From positions 1 to 9,722 of the forward strand of contig JAUVAR010000082.1 of NCBI GenBank assembly GCA_030591625.1: 9,722 nt of DNA, given 5' to 3'. Numbering within the stretch: position 1 is the first letter of the stretch; each line of letters starts with the position of its first letter. Position numbers and translations under genes: made by a program. Positions 1 to 6,389 of this stretch are shown piece by piece. The notes beneath the pieces were generated by a model. That model worked only from the letters and a program-made list of their open reading frames with translations, had not been told where the DNA came from and did no database searches. This stretch comes from Candidatus Zixiibacteriota bacterium. GTDB lineage: Bacteria > Zixibacteria > MSB-5A5 > GN15 > FEB-12.

Positions 1-2
1 AA

Positions 3-75
3 AGCCGGCTCCCAGGGTCGAACTGAGGACCTGCTGATTACAAATCAGCTGCTCTACCAACTGAGCTAAGCCGGC
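3..75 (-). tRNA. tRNA-Thr (anticodon UGU)
   Basis: The minus strand folds as a full cloverleaf of 73 bases. The 7-bp acceptor stem pairs GCCGGCU (75-69) with AGCCGGC (10-4), and the discriminator base is U at position 3. The D-arm reads AGCTCAGTTGGTAGAGC. The anticodon stem GCTGA/TCAGC encloses the loop TTTGTAA, giving anticodon UGU, which reads ACN threonine codons (best ACA/ACG). The T-arm contains the usual GTTCGA. The 3' CCA is not encoded (the bases after the discriminator are TT), so a CCA-adding enzyme must complete it. The gene lies 77 bases downstream of cysS on the same strand and has its own promoter-like sequence. Confidence 0.96.
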
Positions 76-89
76 TTACAAGAATGGCT

Positions 90-117
90 AAAATAGGAAA
101 TTGAACCAAATAGTCAA
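90..117 (-). promoter_or_regulatory. Probable promoter of tRNA-Thr
   Basis: On the minus strand a -35 box TTGACT (117-112, five of six consensus bases) is followed after 16 bases by TATTTT (95-90, four of six). Transcription would start about seven bases later, leaving a leader of roughly seven bases before the mature tRNA 5' end at 75. This is a normal arrangement for a separately transcribed bacterial tRNA gene. It is inferred from sequence only. Confidence 0.55.
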
Positions 118-143
118 TAGGAATATTTAAGCTCGGTCCTATT
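116..143 (-). repeat. Inverted repeat between cysS and the tRNA gene
   Basis: AATAGGA (116-122) and TCCTATT (137-143) can form a 7-bp stem around a 14-base loop, starting 9 bases after the cysS stop codon. A second copy of AATAGGAA lies at 92-99 and could compete for the same partner. Read on the minus strand no T-run follows, so it is a poor intrinsic terminator for cysS. Read on the plus strand it is followed by a T-rich tract, but no plus-strand gene reaches it. It may still act as a 3' stabilising or processing hairpin. Confidence 0.3.
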
Positions 144-152
144 TATAAATTT

Positions 153-1547
153 TTATACTTTTCGCTTCCAACGAACCCCGTCAGGAGTATCTTCCAAGAA
201 AATTCCCATCTCTATCAGATCATCCCGAATCTTGTCAGAAAGTGCAAAATCCCGCGCTTTTCGGGCTTCATTACGTTTGACAATCATTTCCTCAATATCT
301 GAATCAAGCACGCCCTTCTCAGAACGGAAATTCAAAACTGTATCAACTCTGGCCATCGCCTCAAGCACGCTGTCACGATCTTCTATCGACAGTTTGCCCT
401 CATCTCTGAGCGAATTTATTTCACGAATGAAGTCAAAGATCGCTCCAAGCGCACCAGATATGTTCAAATCATCATCTAATGCAGCCTCAAAACCTGTTAG
501 CATCTTATCGATTGCAGACTTTGAGGAACCATCCGACTCTCCCCCGCCATAAGCTTCAAGATTATTAACAAAATCATTGTAGCGTTCAAGCGATGAAGAT
601 GCAGCACTCAGGCCATCAAACGTAAAATTCAACTGCGCTCTATAATGAGATGCGAGCAGAAGATAACGAACTGCCTTACCCGAATATCCTTTATCGGTCA
701 AATCACGGAGAGTATAATAATTCCCCATCGACTTGGACATTTTGCGTCCCTCAACAATAAGATACTCGCAGTGCATCCAATAGTTGACAAACTTTTCGCC
801 CGTTGCACCTTCGGTTTGAGCGATTTCATTTTCATGATGCGGGAACATATTATCGATCCCACCTGTATGGATATCAAAATGATTTCCTAATAATTTGGTG
901 GACATCGCAGAACATTCAATATGCCAACCCGGACGACCTTTACCGATTTCTGTCTCCCAGAAAACATCACCATCTTCTTCTGACCATGCTTTCCAAAGGG
1001 CAAAATCAGAGACAGAGTCTTTCTCGTATTCATCCGAGGCTACACGAGCACCTGCTTTCAAACCGGACATATCGAGATTAGCAAGTTTGCCATAATCTTT
1101 GAATGCAGAAATCCTGAAGTAGTAACTTCCATCACTTTCGTAAGCGAGGCCATTTGCAACCAACTTCTTGATAATTTCAACCATTTCAGGAATATGATCA
1201 GTCGCAGCCGGATATTCTTCGGCTCGTTCGATTCCGAGCGTATCTAAATCTTCGAAAAACGCCTTGATATATCTCGCAGTAAATTCCTTGAGTGTTATCC
1301 CCTCAGCTTGAGAATCACGAATTGTTTTGTCATCGATATCAGTCAGATTCATAATCTGGGTGACATCGAATCCTTTGAATTTCAGGAATCGTCTGAGCAG
1401 GTCCTCGAACATATAAGCACGAAAATTCCCGACATGAGCAAAATTGTAAACAGTCGGTCCACAAGTGTAGAGTCCAACCTTACCCGGCTCTATAGGAATG
1501 AATTCCTCTTTTTTATTCGTAAGCGTATTTCGAAACATCAAGGCCAT
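153..1547 (-). CDS. cysS: Cysteinyl-tRNA synthetase
   Basis: Cytoplasmic class I aminoacyl-tRNA synthetase that charges tRNA-Cys with cysteine using ATP. At 464 residues it has the usual length. The catalytic Rossmann fold carries the HIGH-type motif FAHVGN (36-41) and the KMSKS loop (269-273). The zinc site expected for CysRS is complete: C29, C212 (in HIECS), H237 and E241 (in HHENEIAQ). The C-terminal part from about 310 is the helical DALR and anticodon-recognition region. The ATG at 1547 is preferred over the in-frame ATG at residue 4 because AGGA lies nine bases before it. It begins 6 bases after the stop of the M42 peptidase gene, so the two are probably co-transcribed. It is the last protein gene of the run before tRNA-Thr. 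Confidence 0.97.
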   Translation of the reverse strand: MALMFRNTLTNKKEEFIPIEPGKVGLYTCGPTVYNFAHVGNFRAYMFEDLLRRFLKFKGFDVTQIMNLTDIDDKTIRDSQAEGITLKEFTARYIKAFFEDLDTLGIERAEEYPAATDHIPEMVEIIKKLVANGLAYESDGSYYFRISAFKDYGKLANLDMSGLKAGARVASDEYEKDSVSDFALWKAWSEEDGDVFWETEIGKGRPGWHIECSAMSTKLLGNHFDIHTGGIDNMFPHHENEIAQTEGATGEKFVNYWMHCEYLIVEGRKMSKSMGNYYTLRDLTDKGYSGKAVRYLLLASHYRAQLNFTFDGLSAASSSLERYNDFVNNLEAYGGGESDGSSKSAIDKMLTGFEAALDDDLNISGALGAIFDFIREINSLRDEGKLSIEDRDSVLEAMARVDTVLNFRSEKGVLDSDIEEMIVKRNEARKARDFALSDKIRDDLIEMGIFLEDTPDGVRWKRKV

Positions 1548-1553
1548 GTTGTC

Positions 1554-2630
1554 TTATCCTTTTGTCATCTCATCGACTTTGCTTTCATCAAGCTTCTTAA
1601 CTACTTCTGTTATCAGTTTAACCGTATTGTCAAAATCGGTCCGATTCATAACAGAGTTGTGACTATGTATATATCGTACCGGTGGGCCAATAACTATAGA
1701 AGGAACTCCTGCCCGACTCATATGAATCCGGCCACCATCGGTTGCGCCACGTTCCATTGAGGTCAGATGAATTGGAATATTCTTCTGTTCGGCAGTACGA
1801 AGAACCAAATCGAGCAATTTGCGATTTGGGATCATACCAGCATCATATAGAAATACACCCGGTCCGGAGCCTATTTTTTCTTCAACTTTGAATCCATCCG
1901 GCGGTACATCAAGAGCAATTCCTGTATCACATACGATACAAACATCCGGCTCGGCTGCATGAGCGATAGTCTGCGCTCCTCTGAGTCCTACTTCTTCCTG
2001 AACAGAACCAGCTGCAAGCAATGTATTAGGATGTTTTACTTTTTGCAATTTACGAGCAACTTCGATAGCGACCGCGCAACCCATACGGTTGTCAAACGCC
2101 TTCGACATATACATCTTTTTATTACCCATAATTCTGAATTCAGAATCAGGAACGATAGGATCACCCATCTTGATACCGAGTTTTTTGCGGGGGTCAAACT
2201 TCTCCTGCACACCGACATCAATGAACATATCTTTTATTGCGAGTACATTCTTGCGTTCTTCTGGTTCCAACACATGTGGTGGTCTTGATCCAACGACTCC
2301 CAAAACCGGTCCCTTGGATGTTATAATCCGCATTCTCTGGCCAAGCGCTACATGACCCCACCAGCCACCAAGCGGAAGGAACTTAATATATCCTTCTGCG
2401 GTGAATCCTTTTACCATGAATCCGATTTCATCAAGATGACCAACGACCATCACGCGTGGTGAGTCCGACGTACCCGGCTTTACACCATAAACTGACCCCG
2501 CATTATCAGACTCAATTGACTCACAAAGTGGTTCGAGTTCGCGAGCCATAATATTTCTGACATCGGTTTCGTATCCTGAGACACCGTTTGCTTCGGTTAT
2601 CTCTTTAAGTAGTAATTCTGTTCTATCCAA
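1554..2630 (-). CDS. M42-family metallo-aminopeptidase (TET/FrvX/YsdC type)
   Basis: Dinuclear metal aminopeptidase of family M42, cytoplasmic enzymes that usually form large dodecameric shells and trim peptides. The 358 residues match the family length. The metal and catalytic positions are all visible: H65 and D67 in GHLDEIG, bridging D180 in KAFDNR, catalytic E212 with metal-binding E213 in QEEVG, D235 in CDTG, and H322 in RYIHS. The substrate-loop sequence GATDGG (295-300) is also present. Exact specificity (glutamyl, leucyl or broad) cannot be read from the sequence; older annotations call such genes endoglucanase M, which is misleading. Translation starts at TTG, supported by GAGGT six bases upstream. 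The neighbours (HAD hydrolase, cysS) do not suggest a pathway. Confidence 0.93.
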   Translation of the reverse strand: MDRTELLLKEITEANGVSGYETDVRNIMARELEPLCESIESDNAGSVYGVKPGTSDSPRVMVVGHLDEIGFMVKGFTAEGYIKFLPLGGWWGHVALGQRMRIITSKGPVLGVVGSRPPHVLEPEERKNVLAIKDMFIDVGVQEKFDPRKKLGIKMGDPIVPDSEFRIMGNKKMYMSKAFDNRMGCAVAIEVARKLQKVKHPNTLLAAGSVQEEVGLRGAQTIAHAAEPDVCIVCDTGIALDVPPDGFKVEEKIGSGPGVFLYDAGMIPNRKLLDLVLRTAEQKNIPIHLTSMERGATDGGRIHMSRAGVPSIVIGPPVRYIHSHNSVMNRTDFDNTVKLITEVVKKLDESKVDEMTKG

Positions 2631-2636
2631 TTTAAT

Positions 2637-2641
2637 ACCTC
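2637..2641 (-). promoter_or_regulatory. Ribosome binding site that fixes the TTG start of the M42 gene
   Basis: The minus strand reads GAGGT, then ATTAAA, then TTG. The six-base spacing is good, and the encoded N-terminus (MDRTELLLKEITEANGVSGY) is where M42 proteins normally begin. The next methionine in frame (residue 28) would cut into the fold. Confidence 0.75.
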
Positions 2642-2662
2642 GTGGCTAAATATTCAAAGGGT

Positions 2663-2680
2663 GTGATTCTTGCAAATCAC
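2663..2680 (-). repeat. Small hairpin in the HAD-M42 spacer
   Basis: GTGATT (2663-2668) and AATCAC (2675-2680) form a perfect 6-bp stem with a 6-base loop, in the 71-base gap between the HAD gene stop and the M42 gene start. No T-run follows on the minus strand, so it is not a standard terminator. It could be a processing or stability element, or chance. I see no convincing promoter in the same gap. Confidence 0.25.
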
Positions 2681-2701
2681 TCATGCGGTTACACTGTGAG
2701 C

Positions 2702-3439
2702 TTAAACCTCTATATGTTCAAACAGTTCCTCAAGAGTATCGACCCGTCGTTTTGCATCGGGCATTTTGTCGGGATACTCACGTCCTGCCTTTACTTTCAA
2801 TATCGAGTGCATTCCAATACCGTTTGGACCCTGCACATCCTCAAGATAGCGGTCACCTATATAAACTGACTCAGCAGGCGCATATCCGGCCAGATTGACC
2901 GCCTTATAGAAAATATCAGGATGCGGTTTGCGTAGTCTGAAGGTAGAACTAAATATTTTGAAATTAAAGAATTCCGAAAGCCCAAATCTCCTTAGCTCCT
3001 CATGATGCGCTCGTTCCGGAAATATAGTATTCGAAATCAAGCCGACTATTATACCTGCATCTTTTATTCTCTTCAAAGTTGCAACAGAATCATCATAGAC
3101 AGTTAACTGTTTGGCGACAGGTTTATAGTATGCATCAAAAAATTGATCGGCCAGTTTCTCATCACCATTGACGCCAAGTTTCTTGAAAAGCTCGGCAGCA
3201 ACCTGAGAAACATCCCACTCGATCAAATCTTTGCGTGCAAATTTACGAAAACGATCTCTCACTTTATTATATTCAGCATGGAATGTCTCTTCATCGGGAA
3301 GCTCACATCCTTTTTTTATCATGCTCTTTCTTGCTGCCGCAACACATATCTTCCCAAGCTCATCCCACGGTGTTGCTTCGTATTCAATCAACGTTGACCC
3401 CAGGTCGAAAATAACAGCTTTCGGTTTTATTTTATCCAA
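2702..3439 (-). CDS. HAD-superfamily hydrolase, subfamily IA-like, atypical motif I
   Basis: Haloacid dehalogenase-fold protein of 245 residues, probably cytoplasmic and acting on a small phosphorylated metabolite. Motif I is FDLGST (11-16) with nucleophile D12. Motif II is S136 in GLISNT, motif III is K171 in RKPHPDIF, and motif IV is D196/D201 in GDRYLEDVQG. The helical cap lies between motifs I and II (about 18-115), as in type IA enzymes. Position D+2, the acid/base Asp of most HAD phosphatases, is Gly14. Some family members carry this change (E. coli YihX reads DLGN), so activity is not excluded, but the substrate is unknown. The start is TTG with AAGGA eight bases upstream; motif I sits too near the N-terminus for any later start. 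The gap to ddl is 15 bases, suggesting co-transcription. Confidence 0.88.
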   Translation of the reverse strand: MDKIKPKAVIFDLGSTLIEYEATPWDELGKICVAAARKSMIKKGCELPDEETFHAEYNKVRDRFRKFARKDLIEWDVSQVAAELFKKLGVNGDEKLADQFFDAYYKPVAKQLTVYDDSVATLKRIKDAGIIVGLISNTIFPERAHHEELRRFGLSEFFNFKIFSSTFRLRKPHPDIFYKAVNLAGYAPAESVYIGDRYLEDVQGPNGIGMHSILKVKAGREYPDKMPDAKRRVDTLEELFEHIEV

Positions 3440-3447
3440 TCGAATAA

Positions 3448-3454
3448 TCCTTCT
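3448..3454 (-). promoter_or_regulatory. Ribosome binding site that fixes the TTG start of the HAD gene
   Basis: AGAAGGA follows the ddl stop codon directly and stands eight bases before the TTG. The strong site, and the lack of any ATG or GTG before motif I, support TTG as the true initiator. Confidence 0.72.
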
Positions 3455-4456
3455 TCATTTTGCCGACTCTACTATCATTTTGACCAATTGTTTAAAACTA
3501 ACATCTTCACATCCGACCGACATAGGTGCAAGCGATAGCGAAGTCAAACCCGGCAAAGTATTCACTTCAAGACAATAATACTCTCTCTCTTTAATCCAAA
3601 TAAAATCTACTCTCGCCAAACCCCTAGTCCCAACTTTCTCACACACTTTGACAGCATCATCTCTCAAAGCTTGAGCCAGTCCGGCATTAATTTCTGCAGG
3701 AGCAATATATTCTGACATACCTTTGGTATATTTAGCTTCATAGTCGTAGAGTTCATTTTTTGGTATAATTTCCACAACCGAGAATGGTCGCCTGCCAACT
3801 ACCGCTACAGTTAGTTCTCGTCCCTTGATATACTGTTCGACTAATACATCTGAATCTTCCAAAGCAGCAAGTTTGAGGGCATCAGGTATTTCATTCGGAT
3901 TCTTCACACAAGTCAACCCGACTGTCGAACCACCAGAGTTTGGCTTGATTATCAGAGGAAATGAAAATTTCGCAGTAATTTGTTCGGTATATTCTTCAAT
4001 ATGTCCAATATCCATCGAACAAAACAATTCAAATTCAGGAGTACGCACATCAATCGATCTGAACATATCTTTCGAACTAGCTTTGTCCATCGCCTTAGCC
4101 GATGCAACCGAAGATGAACCAGTATATTTCACACCTATCTGATCCAAGAGCGCCTGAATTTTCCCATTCTCTCCATCACCACCATGGAGTGCGAGGAAAA
4201 CAAGATTGCATTCACTTACTGTTTCATTCGTGAACATCGCTTTCAAAACATCAACATCATTGCTGTCAGTTTTTGTCAGCTTGGGTAATACTTCAGGATA
4301 GCCACCTGATTCATCAAGAATCGATTGTCCACTTGAGGGGTCGATCACATTCACACTATGTCCCAAATTTGAGAGCGCATCAAAGATAGCTTTTCCTGAT
4401 GTAAACGAGACTTCACGTTCGGATGAACTTCCTCCGGCAAGAAGCATTATTTTCAT
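3455..4456 (-). CDS. ddl: D-alanine--D-alanine ligase
   Basis: ATP-grasp enzyme that joins two D-alanines for the peptidoglycan stem peptide, in the cytoplasm. The 333 residues fit the family. Seen in order: the N-terminal AGGSSSEREVS with conserved E15; HGGDGENG (91-98); the ATP-binding segment LIIKPNSGGSTVG with K171; the omega-loop YDYEAKY (237-243); GLARVDF with R282/D284; and LEVNTLPGLTS with E297, N299 and S306. The tyrosine in the omega-loop signature is the form typical of D-Ala-D-Ala rather than D-Ala-D-Lac ligases. The start ATG overlaps the stop of the DedA gene by 4 bases (ATGA). GGGGAG lies eight bases before it, inside the DedA coding sequence, so translation is coupled. Confidence 0.97.
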   Translation of the reverse strand: MKIMLLAGGSSSEREVSFTSGKAIFDALSNLGHSVNVIDPSSGQSILDESGGYPEVLPKLTKTDSNDVDVLKAMFTNETVSECNLVFLALHGGDGENGKIQALLDQIGVKYTGSSSVASAKAMDKASSKDMFRSIDVRTPEFELFCSMDIGHIEEYTEQITAKFSFPLIIKPNSGGSTVGLTCVKNPNEIPDALKLAALEDSDVLVEQYIKGRELTVAVVGRRPFSVVEIIPKNELYDYEAKYTKGMSEYIAPAEINAGLAQALRDDAVKVCEKVGTRGLARVDFIWIKEREYYCLEVNTLPGLTSLSLAPMSVGCEDVSFKQLVKMIVESAK

Positions 4457-5085
4457 TCTGCCGTCTCCCCGCGATTCTCACGAACTTTCCGAACAACCCA
4501 AAAGAGTATACCGGCAATTACTAACGGCCATGCAATCATATTGTATGTGGTGAAATAGTATGCTATCTGCTCGAAATTTTCAACCAGCTTGAAACCTATA
4601 TACATCAGTAGAGATGAAAATAAAATGTACGACACAAACGAAAAGAGCAGCATCTTCTTAGATGGATAATTTCCTATACCCGCAACCAACGCAAGAGCCG
4701 ATCTCGCACCCACAACAAATCTTGAGCCGATCAAAATCCATGCTCCATGTTTGGCAAATGAATGTTCCATCTTGTTTATATCATCACACGAAAGATATTT
4801 ATAATTCTTTCTTACAAAGAAATCTCGCCCTCGTTTTCGTCCGAATGTATAAATCAACATAACCGAAGATAATCCTCCGGCAACAACGACAATCATTGAA
4901 ACAAAAATATCGAGTCTGCCAACGGCAGCTAAGCCGCCAGAAGCAACAATGAATGTATCCCCAGGAAATGGTGGAAATATATTTTCTATAAAACAAGCCG
5001 CCAATACAACGAGATAGACAGCAATCGGCCCTACCGAAAAAAGCAGATCGAGATATTCATTTATCTTTGTTAACGATTCAGTCAT
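4453..5085 (-). CDS. DedA-family integral membrane protein
   Basis: Inner-membrane protein of 210 residues with family landmarks: E34 followed by FPPFPGD (37-43), FGRKRGR (81-87) and SRFVVGARS (121-129), which matches the conserved arginine-rich RF-x-P-G-x-R segment except that Pro is Val here. Hydrophobic stretches near 17-36, 44-56, 61-80, 113-135, 146-165 and 183-198 fit re-entrant and transmembrane helices; the C-terminus is short and charged. Some DedA proteins are known flippases recycling undecaprenyl phosphate (B. subtilis UptA) or other lipids. The position between isoprenoid genes and ddl supports a carrier-lipid role, but that is inference. The ATG overlaps the ispF stop by 8 bases. 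Its ribosome binding site is weak, so translation probably depends on coupling to ispF. Confidence 0.93.
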   Translation of the reverse strand: MTESLTKINEYLDLLFSVGPIAVYLVVLAACFIENIFPPFPGDTFIVASGGLAAVGRLDIFVSMIVVVAGGLSSVMLIYTFGRKRGRDFFVRKNYKYLSCDDINKMEHSFAKHGAWILIGSRFVVGARSALALVAGIGNYPSKKMLLFSFVSYILFSSLLMYIGFKLVENFEQIAYYFTTYNMIAWPLVIAGILFWVVRKVRENRGETAE

Positions 5086-5566
5086 TGATCTTAATTAGAC
5101 AGACAGCCTGAGCCGCTATCCCCTCTTCTCTACCGACAAACCCAAGCTTCTCGGTAGTTGTTGCTTTGATAGATATACGCTTAGGTTCAATTTCCAGAAT
5201 TCCTGCGATACGTTCCCGCATTGCCATTACGTGAGGATTAATCTTGGGACGTTCGGCCATAACTATAGCATCAATATTCTGAATTGAAACAAGACCAGCT
5301 TCACGAGCTAACTTCAGAATTACTTTTAATAGCTCTCCTGAGTCGGCATCACGGAACGATTCATCATCCGGTGGAAACTGCTGCCCAATATCAGGTAACC
5401 CCATAGCTCCAAGCAGCGCATCAGAAATCGCATGCAGCAAAACATCTGCATCTGAGTGCCCCAAAAGACCATGAGTATGTTCAATCTTAATTCCACCTAA
5501 TATAAGCGGACGATCAGTTACCAACTGGTGCACATCAAAACCATTACCAACTCTCAGTTCAGGCAT
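5078..5566 (-). CDS. ispF: 2-C-methyl-D-erythritol 2,4-cyclodiphosphate synthase
   Basis: MEP-pathway enzyme converting CDP-methylerythritol 2-phosphate to the cyclodiphosphate with release of CMP; family members are cytoplasmic trimers. The 162 residues are the standard length. Zinc ligands are D11 and H13 (in GFDVHQL) and H45 (in DVLLHAISDALLGA). The substrate loop is GHSDADV (36-42). The CDP-binding segments ERPKI (105-109) and ATTTEKLGFVGR (135-146) are intact. The start overlaps the end of ispD by 8 bases, and an AGGAAGGAG ribosome binding site lies inside the ispD 3' end. Adjacent ispD and ispF are common, and in some bacteria the two are fused; here they are separate. Confidence 0.98.
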   Translation of the reverse strand: MPELRVGNGFDVHQLVTDRPLILGGIKIEHTHGLLGHSDADVLLHAISDALLGAMGLPDIGQQFPPDDESFRDADSGELLKVILKLAREAGLVSIQNIDAIVMAERPKINPHVMAMRERIAGILEIEPKRISIKATTTEKLGFVGREEGIAAQAVCLIKIND

Positions 5567-6248
5567 TCTTCTCCTTCCTGAGTATTAACTCAATGATTTC
5601 GAAATCATTCTTTGTCGTTATTTTTGGATTAGGATATTCAGGAACAACAATTGTCACTATTGTACCAGACTGTTCCACCAGCGATGCATCATCAGTTACA
5701 ATTTTCGAATCCGCATTACTTAAATGAGCCGATAGAATCGCCTCGCGTTCAAAAACCTGCGGAGTCTGGGCGAGAAAAAGATCAGCCCGATCAACAGTCT
5801 CTATAATTTTCATATCATTCACTCGTTTGACAGTATCTGACATAGGTATCGCAAGCATCGCTGCTTTTGTTTTTTGTGCAACTCTATTCACCTTATCGAT
5901 GTCTGAACTACGAGTCATAATTCTGGCACCATCTTGAATCGCAACCAAATCAAATGAATCAGGAATAGCTTGCAGTCCCAGTCTGACAGATTCCTGACGA
6001 CTCTCACCGCCAACAACAACATCAATAACTTTTTCATATTTATACACTTTGACAATATCATTCTTGATATGCTCAACACGGTCAGCAGTTGTTACAATGA
6101 TTACAGCATCAACTGTCTCAGCCCTCTCAAACCTATTGATTGTATGAGCAAGAACTGGCTGTCCACACAATTTGACAAACTGTTTAGGTACTGAGCCATC
6201 AAACCGGCGTGAGAGGCCTGCGGCCATTATTAAAGCTATTGTTTTCAT
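5559..6248 (-). CDS. ispD: 2-C-methyl-D-erythritol 4-phosphate cytidylyltransferase
   Basis: MEP-pathway enzyme that transfers CMP from CTP to methylerythritol 4-phosphate; cytoplasmic, Rossmann-like nucleotidyltransferase fold, 229 residues. The N-terminal MAAGLSRRF (8-16) with PKQF (21-24) gives the CTP-binding R15 and K22. D106 and R109 are kept, in QDGARI, where most homologues have HDxARP. VDRADLF followed by AQTPQVF (152-166) and the C-terminal NPKITTKNDF (207-216) are recognisable. The retained catalytic residues and the adjacent ispF make the assignment firm. No Shine-Dalgarno precedes the ATG; instead an extended -10 box ends eight bases before it, pointing to a leaderless mRNA. This is the first gene of the ispD-ispF-dedA-ddl run. 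Confidence 0.95.
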   Translation of the reverse strand: MKTIALIMAAGLSRRFDGSVPKQFVKLCGQPVLAHTINRFERAETVDAVIIVTTADRVEHIKNDIVKVYKYEKVIDVVVGGESRQESVRLGLQAIPDSFDLVAIQDGARIMTRSSDIDKVNRVAQKTKAAMLAIPMSDTVKRVNDMKIIETVDRADLFLAQTPQVFEREAILSAHLSNADSKIVTDDASLVEQSGTIVTIVVPEYPNPKITTKNDFEIIELILRKEKNA

Positions 6249-6284
6249 CAGGGCGAATATATCAGAGTATGGAACTCCGTGAAA
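6249..6284 (-). promoter_or_regulatory. Candidate ispD promoter giving a leaderless mRNA
   Basis: On the minus strand TG-A-TATATT (6264-6256) is an extended -10 box. It is separated from the ispD ATG by exactly seven bases, which would put the transcription start on or next to the A of the ATG. A weak -35 (TTCACG, 6283-6278, four of six) lies 16 bases upstream. No ribosome binding site occurs within 20 bases of the ATG. A spaced repeat cluster abuts the upstream edge. Confidence 0.45.
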
Positions 6285-6331
6285 GCTATTAATAATATCG
6301 AGCTATTGATAATAGCGAGCTATTTATAGCG
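6284..6331 (-). repeat. Three 17-base-spaced AT-rich hairpin repeats
   Basis: On the plus strand AGCTATT begins at 6284, 6301 and 6318, exactly 17 bases apart. Copy 1 (6284-6300) and copy 2 (6301-6317) match at 15 of 17 positions, and copy 3 (6318-6331) is 3 bases shorter. Each unit is also self-complementary: GCTATT-gat-AATAGC at 6302-6316, GCTAT-tt-ATAGC at 6319-6330, and an imperfect form in copy 1. The cluster sits between the queA stop and the putative ispD -35 box, so operator, upstream element or RNA hairpin roles are possible. No T-run follows on the minus strand. Confidence 0.6.
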
Positions 6332-6351
6332 TTACTATTTAATGCATAGCT

Positions 6352-6389
6352 TTTTACAGCAACAACATAGCGTCACCATAGCTGTAAAA
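6352..6389 (-). repeat. Inverted repeat spanning the queA stop codon
   Basis: TTTTACAGC (6352-6360) and GCTGTAAAA (6381-6389) are perfect 9-bp complements around a 20-base loop, enclosing the last codons and the stop of queA. In the transcript it would form a hairpin at the queA 3' end. No T-run follows, so it is not a classical terminator. The coding side encodes the conserved FYSYGDAMLL tail, so part of the symmetry may be chance. Confidence 0.35.

Noticed and set aside
116..143. Rho-independent terminator of cysS
   Set aside because: The stem is AT-rich with a 14-base loop, and on the minus strand no T-run follows. The T-rich side faces the plus strand, where no gene ends.
1308..1760. Plus-strand reading frames across cysS, the M42 gene and others (the longest about 150 codons)
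   Set aside because: They lie opposite strongly conserved minus-strand genes, lack ribosome binding sites and give no recognisable protein features; they are antisense shadows.
2631..2701. A promoter for the M42 gene in the 71-base spacer
   Set aside because: Only weak -10-like (TATTTA) and -35-like (TTTGCA) matches occur and their spacing is not persuasive; read-through from the HAD gene is simpler.
6284..6331. CRISPR array or transposon end in the repeat cluster
   Set aside because: The units are directly adjacent with no spacers, only 14-17 bases long, and no transposase or cas gene is present.
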